Shown: one piece after another, positions 43,885-56,100 of the stretch
Numbering within the stretch: the stretch's first letter is position 1
Layout of the letters: each line of letters begins with the position of its first letter
From: Trichoplax sp. H2
Taxonomy: Eukaryota; Placozoa; Uniplacotomia; Trichoplacea
Direction of reading: 5' to 3'
Assembly (NCBI GenBank): GCA_003344405.1
Contig: NOWV01000061.1
Location: 248,001-312,000, forward strand
DNA length: 64,000 bases
Translations under genes and position numbers: made by a program
The notes under the pieces: generated by a model
What the model was told of the DNA's origin: nothing
Seen by the model: only the letters and a program-made list of their open reading frames with translations
Database searches by the model: none

Positions 43885-46800
43885 ATGGCGAGCAAAGGTA
43901 TGAAAGGTAAATCAAATTTAAAGCCAACCGCTTCGAAAGGTAAATATGCTTGTCTCACTAAAATTGATGTGCAGGCTTTACGTGTTCTAACATTGGTCAT
44001 CAACGTTCGTGATAAGTTATCAATCATACAGGTTCCGTAATTCATTCCACATTACATGATAGTCAGCATGTTTTTAGGCAATTTGTGACTCCATAGTATG
44101 TAAGATGCGCATAGTTAATCAATGAGAGAGCGTTCGATATCGTAAAATAAAATATGAATTCACTCGTATTTATTATAAGCATGCAATTGATATGCTGAAT
44201 ATATTGGAAATTTAGCCATCGTAGTAAACGCGATCATACGGAATTTAGACACTTTAAAATTAATGTATATATAGTGACCGCCATGCTTTGTGTTTATGCC
44301 ACCGTTATAAATTTCATACAGTATAGTTCCAGGCTTCAATGTATTGCACTTTATTTATTATTATTTCGAATATTCTTATGTAAAGGCGTGTATCACTAAT
44401 TTGTTAGTCCATGTATAAAGGTACGCTTAAGTGAACTATTTATAATTTCATTTTAATTACATAAGCGATGTCAGAATCCCTCAGAGTATTTTCTTTTCGA
44501 GTCTTACATTCAAGATTTAATTTCAAATATCTCGAAAGAAAACATTCCTGTACTGTAAATACACATTCTCTATAGTTGAATATGCTTTATTGAAAGTAGA
44601 ATTGTAGTCAATGCAACTTTATAGTATAATGTAATTCTATTTTAATATTAAGAATAATACCATAAAGTAAGGCAACAACAAAATTCTATGATTTGCGTAG
44701 GTTTAGCACTTACTGGTTTAAACTACTATGATTATTATTACATATCAAGAAATTTAGAAATTTGATTAGATTGGTTTGATTTACTACAGATACAGGCAAT
44801 TATGTTATGAGTTTGAGTAGTGCAATGCATAAGAATACCATAGTAGCAAATGAAAATATTTAATGTATCTAAAGTTTGTTATTCGAGTTGCATAACGTAG
44901 CGTTTTTAATAACAATATCTTAGGAAATCCAAAAATGAGAACTACTAAATCGTTATCAGCCTCAACGATGGGTGGATTGGTAGAAACTAATACATCAGCA
45001 AAGTATGAAAGCGATATTTAGTAAATTTTACATCTTGCACTGTCATTTCTAGTCATAGCCTTAGTAATCAGTGGCAATGTTTTATGTACTTTAATAATTA
45101 CCTTGAATGTCTATCTATATTTACAATAGAGAAAAAATATGAATAGAATAGCAATACTTTAGGCTTGACCTGTTGTACATAGATGACATTGCATAGTATA
45201 AAATTTTACATTGTAATAAACACCGAAAGTCTAAAGCAGTAGTAATATTTATTTGGCATTCTTGTTGGTCACCATCGTATAGTTGAGAAATCTAAATTAA
45301 TAAATTGGTATGATGTTCCAGAATTAATCAACTAGCAACAGCTGACTTGACTAAAATAGAAAACGAATACATTAAGAATTTGCAACAACAAATTTATTAC
45401 CTGGAACTGGAAACTGGTTACTTGTATCCTGTCACAAAGCAGATAATAGTGAAGGCGGATTATATACATGCCGTTTTTCATATATTATAGTATATACTTT
45501 TTCCATATTAAAATTCTATGTTAAGAATTTCTTAGCGAAGATTTTCTTAAAGGAAAGATCAATTACAAAAAAAACCTAAAGGTATTTAGCTTCTTATATC
45601 TATTCCAGTAAATAATTTAAGTCGTACACATCGCGATAACTTCTTGTAATGATATCATCTTGTTTCCTTATTGCTGCTAGGAGATCCTGAAATGAGCGTT
45701 TCACTAACTCAGTTAGACCCTAACTCTGGCGTTGAGGTAATATTTTACATTATTTATGAAGCAGAAGCTTATGATTCAAGTAGTAGTGTTCCTTTCCTTA
45801 GCTTTATTTAAATATTTTTAATCTTTCATTAGCTATTTCAAAAGGAAATTCAGCGATTCAGGAAAGAGCTGGATCAAAAAAATGCAGCACTAGAATTAAT
45901 GGATTCTGAAAGGCAAAAATTAATCGCCCAACTGGATAATGTAAGAGGTAAGCATGTTAATAGATCCGATATCGTTAATCTCTTCGCACAACTTGGATAG
46001 AAAACTTGTCTATGATACGAAAATTATATATTTTTTAATTCACTATCAAGATGCATATCTAGCCGAAAAGAAGAGCTTAGTCGAGCAAAATGTTAGCTTA
46101 AAAAGATGGCGAGAGGCTCATGCTAAGGATATCCAGAAACTAGAAAAACAAATAGTTGATGCACAGTATGAAATACAGAAAATATCTGTTGGCAAGAGTG
46201 ATGTTGAAAATCGAATTAAAATATTAGAAAGTCAAGTAAGAAAGTTTGAATTATAGACGATATGCAATTCTGATATATGCATCTTAACATTATGAGATTT
46301 TCTTAAAAATAGCTTTCAATTCCTGAATTTTTAGATTGATCAGTACACTGATGAAAATAAACAGCTGAGTTTAACGTTAGAAAATAAAAGAAGTGAGTGT
46401 ATTAAGTTGCAAACTAAACTACAACAACAAGAAAACCAATTATATGGTATCGACAGGGAAACGCAAGAAGAATTAATTAATGAATTAAAGGTACCGTAAG
46501 TTTGGCCAATATAACAGGCATTAGCTTACCTAAAACTGAATTCTAATATTTGGTTTAGAGAGAAATTGAAACTTTACGCAATGATCTTAAAAGCGCTCAG
46601 ATTAATTCTAATCAAGACCGACATCTAAGGAAAAAGGTAATAATAACTTAAAATTTTGAGCAATCTATTTGGCAAATTTAAGTGATTACAAATTATATCC
46701 ATTCTTCTTTAAAACTAAATTTTTCTAAGGTAGATAAGCAATCTAGTTATACCCGTGGAATATTGACGTATTATCTTTATTTGATATTGTATTTTGCAAT

Positions 46801-48252
46801 TTATCATCATTTGACATTTAGTTATTTACTTCTTAGCCCAAGAGCGATGCAGTCGCGTTAGATAATAATTAATATTTGCCATAAGTTAAGTATATCAAGA
46901 CTAATTTTGAATGTAACTATATTTTGTACTTTACGTGAAGATAGCAGATGACTGCGAGCAATTAATAAAGGAAAATTCCGCTTTAAATACGCAGCTGTTG
47001 GAACTACGAAAAAAAGCAGACCTTGTCAGTTAATAATACATAATTTATATAGAAAGGGCTTCCGCTTTATTATCTTTATCAACATCATTAGGTATTAAAT
47101 TCAAAATTATTTACAATAGGACTTTCAGACACGAGAGAAACGAACTGATACTTCATTTCATGAACTTATAACTTTACAAGAAAGTGAAAAACATAATCAA
47201 GAGGAAATTAAACGACTGAAAGAATCTTTACGCCAAGAACAACTACGTGTAAAGGACTGTTTACGTCAGGTTTGATATCAATATAGACCATATTAGGACT
47301 AGAAATTTATAGTACTTAAAATGTAAAATAAATTAGTCTCAAGAGTTAATCCATACTGGTAATACTTTGTTACGTACAGCTTTCTGTATTTTTCTAATAT
47401 CATGATTAACTTTGCAATGATAAATATTCATATCCCTAATGATAATAGTTGACATCACAGGAACATATCATCACTAAAGGTATACTTGCATTAATTGAAT
47501 TTATCATTTTTTACCTCCATGTAAATATTTATTAATAACTTTAAATGGATAATAAGTATGAATGGTTTAGTGGATGTTATGAAAGATTAAATACAATATT
47601 GATGTTTTTACATTTGGCATCATTATTCTACTTTTTATCTTTACAAACGAACATATACGAAGTTATTAATTAAATCATTGCTGGTACTAATAATACAATG
47701 AATATCATTTTTTATAACTTCCACTAACTATACTATCTCTTCATCAATTAGCACAAATGGACCGAGAAGACGTAAGCCAAAAGCAGATAGACCTCGAAGA
47801 GAGGAATAATTTGATCGAATCCGAAAATGTTACCCTTCGCCGAGATATGATAATGCTAAGCGATCGGATTACATCTTTACAGGAAACAGTAAGAATGAAA
47901 TTGCAAATTGATATGATTATATGTTCAATACTATCTCAGATACATATCAACCCCAAACAAATTTATCCTTTACTACTGTACGACCATTTATATATGGATA
48001 AGTTTAGTTTACCATACGGACAGTAATCTATTTAAATCTACCTTAGATTGCACTAAAAATATTTTCATTTTAATTTATTAGCTTGATAGAAGTGAAAACG
48101 AATGTAGTAAGCTACGAAGTATGCTAACAGTTAATGAAAAACAGCTATCTGAACTAGCGGCTGTCAAACAACTTCGCGACAGTATGCAAAATGTAAAATG
48201 GGATGAATTTCAGAAAGTAGCTGAAAAAATTCAGTCATTTTCAATCGGCTGA
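43885..48252 (+). CDS. 471-aa coiled-coil protein, family not recognised
   Basis: Fourteen exons (43885-43939, 44924-45002, 45322-45423, 45553-45581, 45681-45736, 45833-45947, 46051-46235, 46335-46490, 46559-46636, 46941-47024, 47120-47269, 47461-47479, 47752-47888, 48082-48252) join in phase. Residues 1-45 are basic and disordered (MASKGMKGKSNLKPTASKG). From about 55 to the end the protein is almost continuous heptads, starting with YIKNLQQQIYYLELETGYLK and including QEEIKRLKESLRQEQLR. The NLQQQIYYLELE opening recalls coiled-coil proteins of cilia or centrosomes, but I cannot name an orthologue. No membrane segment, Zn site or catalytic motif is seen. The 19-nt microexon and the weak exon-3 donor (TACTT|GTATCC) were set by phase and coil continuity. 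A structural or scaffold role is an inference. Confidence 0.85.
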
Positions 48253-48562
48253 TCAAGCCAATTATCTGTTATTTTAATCAGGTTAATTGCAGTTATACAC
48301 TATATTTAAGGATGCATTGTTAGCCATTTATGATAATGCCAATCGTGTATGCGTATTAAAGATTAATTATTGTATTTAAGTAGGTACTTGCTATTTACTA
48401 CGAATGTTAGCTTTGAAACTGATGGTAGTATTGTAGGCATGATATATGTACTGGAGATCAGCATAATTCTGGAATAACTATATTGAGAGAAAATTTTAAT
48501 ACCAGTCTGATTCTCGTTGATATCGCAAAATTGTTATCCCATCAAAGGTTTTGCAAAGCTAG

Positions 48563-49369
48563 CCATATGGACACAAGGCTGGTACTAGAAAGCCTGTTTT
48601 TGTAAGATATCCAAACCAAATTGTATATGTACGGTAATGTTTAACAGAATCCTAATTATACTGTGCGAGTACGCTAAAATTTCGCTGATGTTAACTTTTA
48701 TATAAATCTAAGAATGATAAAAAATTTTTTACTATAAATAGTTCTTACTTATAGCCTATATAATTAAAGCCCGAGCTTCATTAACTATACGTCAATACAC
48801 ACGCACATTTATTGATGAAACTATCAACAATGAATAAGCTAACTTTTATTTCCAATAAGGGTACCCCGAACGTTCAAATAATTAATATATCGATTAGAGG
48901 ACAAATTACTCATATAGTTAATTACGAAGTTACGGTATAAAAAATAGAGAATGCAATCACAAATGCTATCATACCTATCTGCTATACCTTGACATATATG
49001 TATTGCAGTAATACGTAATTATAATGATTAGTGAATCATTATAATTTATTGAACCTATAGCTCTTAATTACGGGAGTATATCAAGCCTTTTGTTTTCAGG
49101 AAATTTATATCACCAACGGCATAGTATTTTTATCGGAACCTAACTGCACTAATCTAGCCTAGTGAATCATTATGTCAGAGCATTGGTAGAACATGGCTGG
49201 AGCTTTGGAATTGTCGGTAACATATATAACCTAAACAAAATGGATAGATAAAATTATCATTACCATCCAGTGGTATAATAGTAATTAATTTTTTTATTGA
49301 TCAGTTACAGAAACATCAACTGTTTATGATTACGCTAGTAAATGTACTCAAGATGTGCCGGCACTATAG
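48563..49369 (+). CDS. possible short plus-strand gene, 3' exons only
   Basis: Three segments join in phase: 48563-48633 (after AAGCTAG; PYGHKAGTRKPVFVRYPNQI, donor GTAATG), 49179-49216 (after TGTCAG; ALVEHGWSFGIV, donor GTAACA) and 49305-49369 (after GATCAG; TETSTVYDYASKCTQDVPAL, then TAG). This gives 57 residues without a clear initiator, so earlier exons would be needed. The composition looks coding but I recognise no family. It would be convergent with the secreted-protein gene at 49625. Chance open stretches remain possible. Confidence 0.3.
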
Positions 49370-49624
49370 TAAATTTCTGTATTGCAGCAGAATTTTGAAT
49401 CGAATCATTTATTTTTGCATTGTGGTTATCCACATCTTAGAAGCTAATAACAGGAACGAAAAATAGGTGGAACTTACTTGAATAACAGCAGAGCCACTAC
49501 ATTATTATCGATCATTCATAAGAGGAAGAAAATATTGACATGTATAAATTCAGATTTTTGATTTTAACTTAATCAATAATCATACCTTTTACTTCAGACA
49601 AGGCTACATAATTCATAGTGAAAC

Positions 49625-51102
49625 TTACCTTTTCTTGGGAATCATGACGTCTTGAGTATAAATCCAGAGACTAGGTGTATTAGTGTCAGGGACACTAGCT
49701 AAGTGTGTAAATGAATGTGGTTCAACCTTTCCTGATTTCACCATACCAAGAGAAATATTGAACATACCGTGCTAACCCAACATGTTACGAGTAATTAAAT
49801 TAAAAAAAAATGTTGTTTATTGTTTTAATTCCTTTTCATCAACACATCTCGCATCAATAGAAATATCTATCGCATCGAAAAGAATTACAGAAAGTCACTA
49901 ATGCTCAAACATAGGCAGAAAAAGTGACAATTTCATAGCATTTTATTGCATCGCAACATTTATTTTTAGTGTGCTTACCATAGCACCATTAGCCCAGTGA
50001 TTTAAATTTTTCTGAAATACAACGGTGTATTTGGAGCCCCCACTATGAGAATAATGAGGATAATTTAGATAACAATCAAGTATTTAAAGTCCAACTTTTA
50101 AAATATCGTTCAGTCTTGGCTCAGCGGCATTACGCTTAAAATATAAGAACTGTCAAAATTTATACAGCATCCGCTACAGTAATACAACTGCTACTCAAAA
50201 TATAGTACAGTACAGTACATTCGATACATAAATCAACTTTAGTTGATAGCGACGAATACATAAATCATGCGGCGTAATCTCAGGACAGTAAAATGGCTAT
50301 TAATTAAAGTATTGCAGGAAAAGAGTCCAAGAGTGCGTTCTATTGTATGGTGCTACACCATAATATTGAGACGAGATTTCAAATAATGACACTAGCAAGC
50401 AAATGAATCATTACGCGATAGTCACGGTTGGTTTCATGGCTTTTTGTCCACCGCAAGGCCCAGTCAATCTGATACATGAGTCAGAAGCTGTAAAAGATGT
50501 AATAGTCCATAATTACATTACCAATGTAATTTATCATATAGTGATTACCATAGCAGAAAAAACTAATTATTTATTATTAAAATTCTAGTTTCACGTGAAT
50601 GATCAAGTTTACTACTGCAATGGTATTAGACGCTATACTACAGTATACTGGATGTACAGTACAATTAATTAACTGTTTTTTAAGTTCAATAATAAATTAA
50701 CAATCGTGAGCGAGTGCAGCCAGCTATTGCAGTAAAATATCGATTTCTAATTCAGAGTGCTAGGCGATAACCTAACATATATAGTACAGTATATGATGCT
50801 TCTACAACAGAACTACGATATTATATGATATATTTAAATCGTATCTATTGCAAAATTAACCAGTTATTACAGTACAATTATTTTCAATTTGGAGTTTAAA
50901 CTATTAGCTGAAGCTATAGAATATTGTGCCATGCCGTTACAACAGTGCAACAGTTACTGCGGTAATACGAGTATCATGAGGACGTACCAGCTTTATTTAT
51001 GCCTCTCAGTGAGCCACGTTGACGAGGTGACAGTAAACAGATATGAGAATTAACTGCTACGACACATAGAGCAAGAGTAATGATCAACAAAGTCTTCGCC
51101 AT
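49625..51102 (-). CDS. small secreted protein with N-terminal His after signal peptide; BIM1/LPMO-like candidate
   Basis: Four minus-strand exons (51102-50988, 50487-50415, 50042-49979, 49771-49625) encode 132 aa, all junctions in phase. Residues 1-19 (MAKTLLIITLALCVVAVNS) form a clean signal peptide with Val at -3 and Ser at -1, so the mature chain would start at His20. It continues HICLLSPRQRGSL (20-32), SDSC (40-43), TGPCGG (47-52), GGSKYTVVFQKNLNHW (64-79) and a C-terminal PSLWIYTQDVMIPKK. A His first residue, a PxxRG box and a PCGG box resemble the copper-binding BIM1-like (X325) branch of the LPMO-like fold, where the N-terminal His and a second His (here perhaps His78) hold copper. That assignment is an inference. 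The stop TAA overlaps a GTAAGT, so a further short exon is possible. Confidence 0.72.
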
Positions 51103-51185
51103 AACTGATTTCACTTTCAGGTCGTGCCTTGCAAAAAGGAGTAAACAATTTTAATGCTAAATGCAAGCTGCACAAGAACTTGATA

Positions 51186-51395
51186 TACAGTATTGTACAG
51201 TACTGTACGGTACAGTATATAGTACACCATTTACAGTAGATTGTTAAGGTACTGTACTGTACACGTGTGCTGTACAGTATACAGTACTGTAAATCAATAA
51301 GGAATCAATTAATTACATCGTTAATATGCACTTGTGCCGTCATTAATTGCTCTGTACAGTACTACTGTATACTGTACTGTACTGTACTGTACTGT
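51186..51395. repeat. TACTGTACAG-type cluster between the secreted-protein gene and the tRNA
   Basis: Two dense blocks, about 51186-51290 and 51352-51395, the latter ending in a simple (TACTG)n run. They lie upstream of the secreted-protein start codon and upstream of tRNA-Gln. Confidence 0.7.
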
Positions 51396-51545
51396 ATTAG
51401 GAGGTGTTAGAGATCAGGTCGGCGTGACCCTACTGACCGTCACATGACTATGGTACGATAAGACAAGGCTGCATTGTTTGCTTCTCACGAGATGGTGCTA
51501 TATTCTATTTATATACAATAAAACAATGGTGATTACCAGTGCCAA

Positions 51546-51617
51546 GGCCCCATGGTGTAATGGTTAGCACTTTGGACTTTGAATCCAACGATCCGAGTTC
51601 GAGTCTCGGTGGGACCT
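51546..51617 (+). tRNA. tRNA-Gln, anticodon UUG
   Basis: A 72-nt cloverleaf: acceptor GGCCCCA / TGGGACC with discriminator T, D arm with GGTTAG, anticodon stem TTGGA/TCCAA around loop CTTTGAA (anticodon TTG), and T arm CCGAG-TTCGAGT-CTCGG. A-box (TGGTGTAATGG) and B-box (GTTCGAGTC) promoter elements are intact. It closely follows the animal tRNA-Gln-UUG pattern. Position 3 is C opposite A70, a mismatch in the acceptor stem where U3-A70 is expected. No CCA is encoded and no intron is present. Confidence 0.93.
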
Positions 51618-51624
51618 CTCTGAA

Positions 51625-51638
51625 TTTTTACTTTTTTT
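51625..51638 (+). terminator. RNA polymerase III terminator
   Basis: T-runs of five (51625-51629) and seven (51632-51638) begin 8 nt after the tRNA 3' end, as needed for Pol III termination. Confidence 0.8.
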
Positions 51639-51640
51639 AA

Positions 51641-51874
51641 CTTATAAACTAAGTAAATGTTCTCATTTATGGGTTATACTGTACTTTATAGTACTGTACT
51701 GTAGAAGATTTTTGTAATCTGTGTCATGCACTACCAGATGGCTTAATAAGTACTGCACTCTTATAAACTAAGTAAATGTTCTCATTCTATGGGTTATACT
51801 GTATAGTACTGTACTATAGAAGAATTTTTGTAATCTGTGTCAGCCACTGCTAGTCGGCTTAATATACTGTACTC
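51641..51874. repeat. tandem duplication of about 119 bp beside tRNA-Gln
   Basis: The unit beginning CTTATAAACTAAGTAAATGT at 51641 is repeated from 51760. Both copies contain TATGGGTTATACTGTA, a GTAC-type core, TTTTTGTAATCTGTGTCA and GGCTTAATA. The copies differ by scattered substitutions and small indels, mostly in the GTAC core. Confidence 0.85.
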
Positions 51875-52188
51875 TAAAGAACTTTATACTAAAGTATCCT
51901 GTAATTCAACATTTGAGAATTTCTGGCTTATTATAAGTGATTGCAATAGGGTTGAAGTACAGTAACGCAAATATTTACTGTATAAAAGCTTGGGTTATTG
52001 ATTCTGCAGTTGGGTAACGACTTAGCTTTCATTCTGCTGAATTTTGAGAATTTCTTGAATTTGATTAGTAAATTAATTGTATGTATTTCTTAAATTGCCT
52101 GTAATATATGTTGTATAATTCTTAATTAAAAATATATGAACGCCGCCATTATAATAAAAATAGATAGTAGTCATCAAAATGTGTGCAT

Positions 52189-53073
52189 ATGGTAGAACAG
52201 CCATTTAACACTAATGAACCTGACAGTGAATACAGCAAGCATTTATCCATTGAGTTTATACAGTAATCACTACGCATGCAAACGACGCAGTGTCAGGAAT
52301 ATCTGCTTAGGATGTAATATACATACAGCAAATTTATAGCGTAACAGACAATAATTACAATTAATCGCAACTATTAATACTTTATGTCCTTAGATCAATT
52401 CATTCATAGCAGTAGCAACTTTTAACTGCATTACCGTACGATAAATTTTTAAAAGAACTAAAATTCATTAAAAAAATTATTTTAAATATGTTTTATTTTG
52501 TACGTATAATAACGTGGCCATATACGTTCATATGTAATTTTAGTAGTGTTATAAAAAAACATCTCAAATTGCAACCGTTTGAGGAATTGTACATTCTTCA
52601 GATGTGTATAAAGAAAAGAATTTAAACAATTGCTATTCGCACAATCAATGTAATTGCAATTCGGCCGGTAAATGCGCTACTGCGCTGAAAGTTTCAGATA
52701 TAATGCACTGTACATTGTCAACAAACATCTGCACCGGACGACCAACTAATTAATCCAACTATTATTGAAACATCAATCATTGCTTTCTAACTGGTATGGA
52801 CCTAATTTTTTAAAGTTATGGTTATATAATAGCGATATCATCTCTGTAGCTGCAACAGGTAAAATGTATATGTTTATGGAATAGTTAGACTTTGCGAATG
52901 CTGCTAAGAAATACCAAGACAAAGTACCAAAGATCAATATATCACATTATTGTGGTAATGTGACTGACAATAATGCACCGTATATATTAGTGGACAAGTT
53001 AATTCGAAATGTGTACAGAAGTAGTGTATTGAAATACAAAGACATCCAAATATTACACTTAACGTATTGCTGA
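52189..53073 (+). CDS. possible plus-strand gene, exon fragments only
   Basis: An ATG at 52189 opens MVEQPFNTNEPDSEYSKHLS, then IEFI and a CA|GTAATC donor at 52262 (phase 2). A second open stretch, 52885-53073, follows GAATAG and reads LDFANAAKKYQDKVPKINIS, then YCGNVTDNNAPYILVDKLI and further to a stop; it may splice at TGTG|GTAATG. The two pieces differ in phase, so at least one more exon is required. I recognise no family. It would converge on ADRM1. Confidence 0.25.
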
Positions 53074-53189
53074 TAGGACAAAATTATTAAAGATGACGAA
53101 AATTTTAAGTAATATCAATGAATTAATTAAACGCCAGTAATAAGCCTCGACTACTATGGATTGTTAAGTATTATAATTTTTTGAATTGC

Positions 53190-56100
53190 CTATGGGTCTA
53201 CATCCATCTTTCCTTCAGTATCCTTATGATCATTGTCGCTATTTTTTTCATCTTTGTCACTTGTCGATGATTCTAAAGTCAATACGAATATTTATTATTC
53301 GTAAGGGCTTAGCTAAGGCTTTTGTTACATACGCAAGGGTTAAATAATGCTTACTTAGTTATTCAACTATGTAGATACTTACGTTCTTTCGATTCTGACG
53401 ATTTGGTATTATCAGAAGAAGGTGGTGGGGTGTTATCCTGTAAAGTACCAGCCCTAGCAGCAGTCTCTAGAGCTCTTGCAAATACTGTCACATCTGAAAG
53501 TATTAAAGAAATTATTATTGCAATCTATCACTCGATAATTTCCTATGCTCTATCAGGCAGGACAAATATGCCATGTCTGTTTGTACAATATATGACATAT
53601 ACACACGGATGCAGATCTCACCTCCTTGACCAGCCGCGTCAAGTGCGTCAGCCATTCCAAGCTGATCCATCATGGAACCAAGCTGACCGGATTGAAGTGC
53701 TGTGCTAAACGAACTTAATGCCTGCTCCAAGCAATGTTGGTATTGATACATCATTAATTAATGTAATTTTTCACCGCATATATGTGCATCACTACATCTC
53801 TACTAGATATCGCGGTGTATATGACTTAGATTAAGAAAGCATAAAAGTTACTAGAATATATCTTTATATCAATACAGTAATCGATGAGATCAGTATTAGT
53901 AAACCATACCTGCTGAAAAGGAGGCGACGTTAACGTTTCTCGTAAGCGTTCGCTAGTATTCTCATTTTCGCTACCAGGGGGTAAGAATGGCCGTAACTGC
54001 TGCAATAATTGCGAGTTACTACTTAGTGACGAAACTGCAGCTTCATCCAACATCTGATTTAAGTCAACTTCTACTAATAGGAGGGAATATCATAACAATT
54101 AAGATAGTTTCATCACTAGCATAATGTATTGAAACATAAAGTAAAATTTTGTCTAACGATTTTCAACTGATACAATACAATTACAAATCTTTCGGAGTAG
54201 TGATATCATTCAGAAAGAAATTAATTTTAATATTACTATATTTACAGCATAACAAATATTTCGACTACGCTGCACTACCTTATTATACCGTAAAACTTAC
54301 CAGGTCTTTGTTGTGAATCCATAGCTTTTCATTGTTTTATTTTTGATTGTTAAAGATATTTCCAACGTATCATTAAAAGTATTCAATGTTAAAATTTAAT
54401 TCTAAGTTATATTACAGTATCATTATTGTACAGTAATTAATTCTCAAAGCTATTTACCTGGCAATCCTGCTAGAATATTCTGAATGTCACTCAGTTGAGT
54501 AGTACGTTGTTGTTGTGGTGTGGTTGTGTTCCTATCATCGGCTGCATTAACAACATTTGGTGTTGCGGTTGCTGGTCGTGAATTTCCCTGGCTGTTCGAG
54601 TTACTGGATGCAACTGCAGCTGGTGATGAGTGAGGGCGACTAGGGCGAGATATACCCGAACTATATGTATTATGAAGAAATTCAATTTAAATTCAACGAG
54701 GGTTACAAAACGCAGGTAATATAATAGATCTAAGACCGCTTTGGAGTCCAATGTGTTTGTATACTCGTACTTAGGGTAAAATCTCACTTATTAGCAGTTA
54801 ATAATGATAACATTACTAGTTAGACTTACAGCAATCCAGTCGTATCTAAAGCGTCAACATTGGGCAGGCCAGGATTTGCGCCTCCAAATCCGTACATTCT
54901 CATTAATTCTATTTCAAGTTTCCAAACATAGGTTAGATTAGATAAATTGATATTTGAACTAAAAGTCGGAGGGTGAAATAGTAAATTAAATGTGCGTGAA
55001 GGAAGTAATGGACTTTAGACAGGCCATAGGTATCATGATTAGCAAAATGCGTGTATAATATTCAGTTTATGACAAAGGGATAGACACAACCAACGTTAGC
55101 AATTTCGACTAAATACACACGCTTATCATACCAGAATTTGACATGGAGCCAGCGGAACTCAAGGCAGCACTTGGATTATTTAATACTTCGTTAACCTTAT
55201 TACAATTAACTTCATCTTTATCAGTTTTGATATCCTGCATCCAAAAGAAAAGCTTTCGAGCTGAATTGCGAAATTTCAATACATATACTCGTCCAGTAGT
55301 ACATTGGGTAACTCGACTAAAGTTTACATCTTCGGGAAAGATAATCAAGTCCTAGAATTAGAGAATGGAAATATAACTATTTCACCTTTACAGAATTTGA
55401 TGTTCATACCATCAGTTCATAACTTTTAAAGTCATCTCAGTGTATAAGAGACCCAACTATCTGACTAGGTCTAGTGTGCAGTTTACTGATATTGTAGTTG
55501 TGCCACTGCAAAGTACAGTACATGAAGGCAAGCAAAGTTCAATCTAACAATTTATTGCTTATCGGTTATTTCGTATTATCACTATGCCAGTTCAACTACT
55601 CCAGTACTTATACATCCAATATAAATAGGGTATTTTAGGTGTCGAATGATGTCTTCAATGTTGAAAAGTTCAACATTTTGAGAGACTAGTCCTAAACATT
55701 GGGGACAACGCTTAGGCTAGGGAATTTTACTCTGAATTTTACTATCCGAAATTTGGGCTAGTTCCTAAGCATTTATGAAATAGGGAAAGGCAAGATGGTA
55801 TTTCGTAAAATAAATATAGGCTGGTATCTTCTCGTTTCGTTACGTTAATTACTAAGATTTACAGGAAGCACCAAGATGCTACGGAAGCTACTCCCAATTG
55901 TGAGTCAAATGAATAAAAATGATAAGCAAAGAATGAACTTTTACATGTGTTATAACTTGAGCATTAGTAAAAAGTAGAGCACTGTCTGTAAAGTATATAT
56001 CGGTTAGTTTAACACTTTAACCGAATTATGACAGAGTCATTGGACTGTGGTCTATCTTACTAGCTGTATGATATCATCACTTGTGTGATTTTCATTCAAA

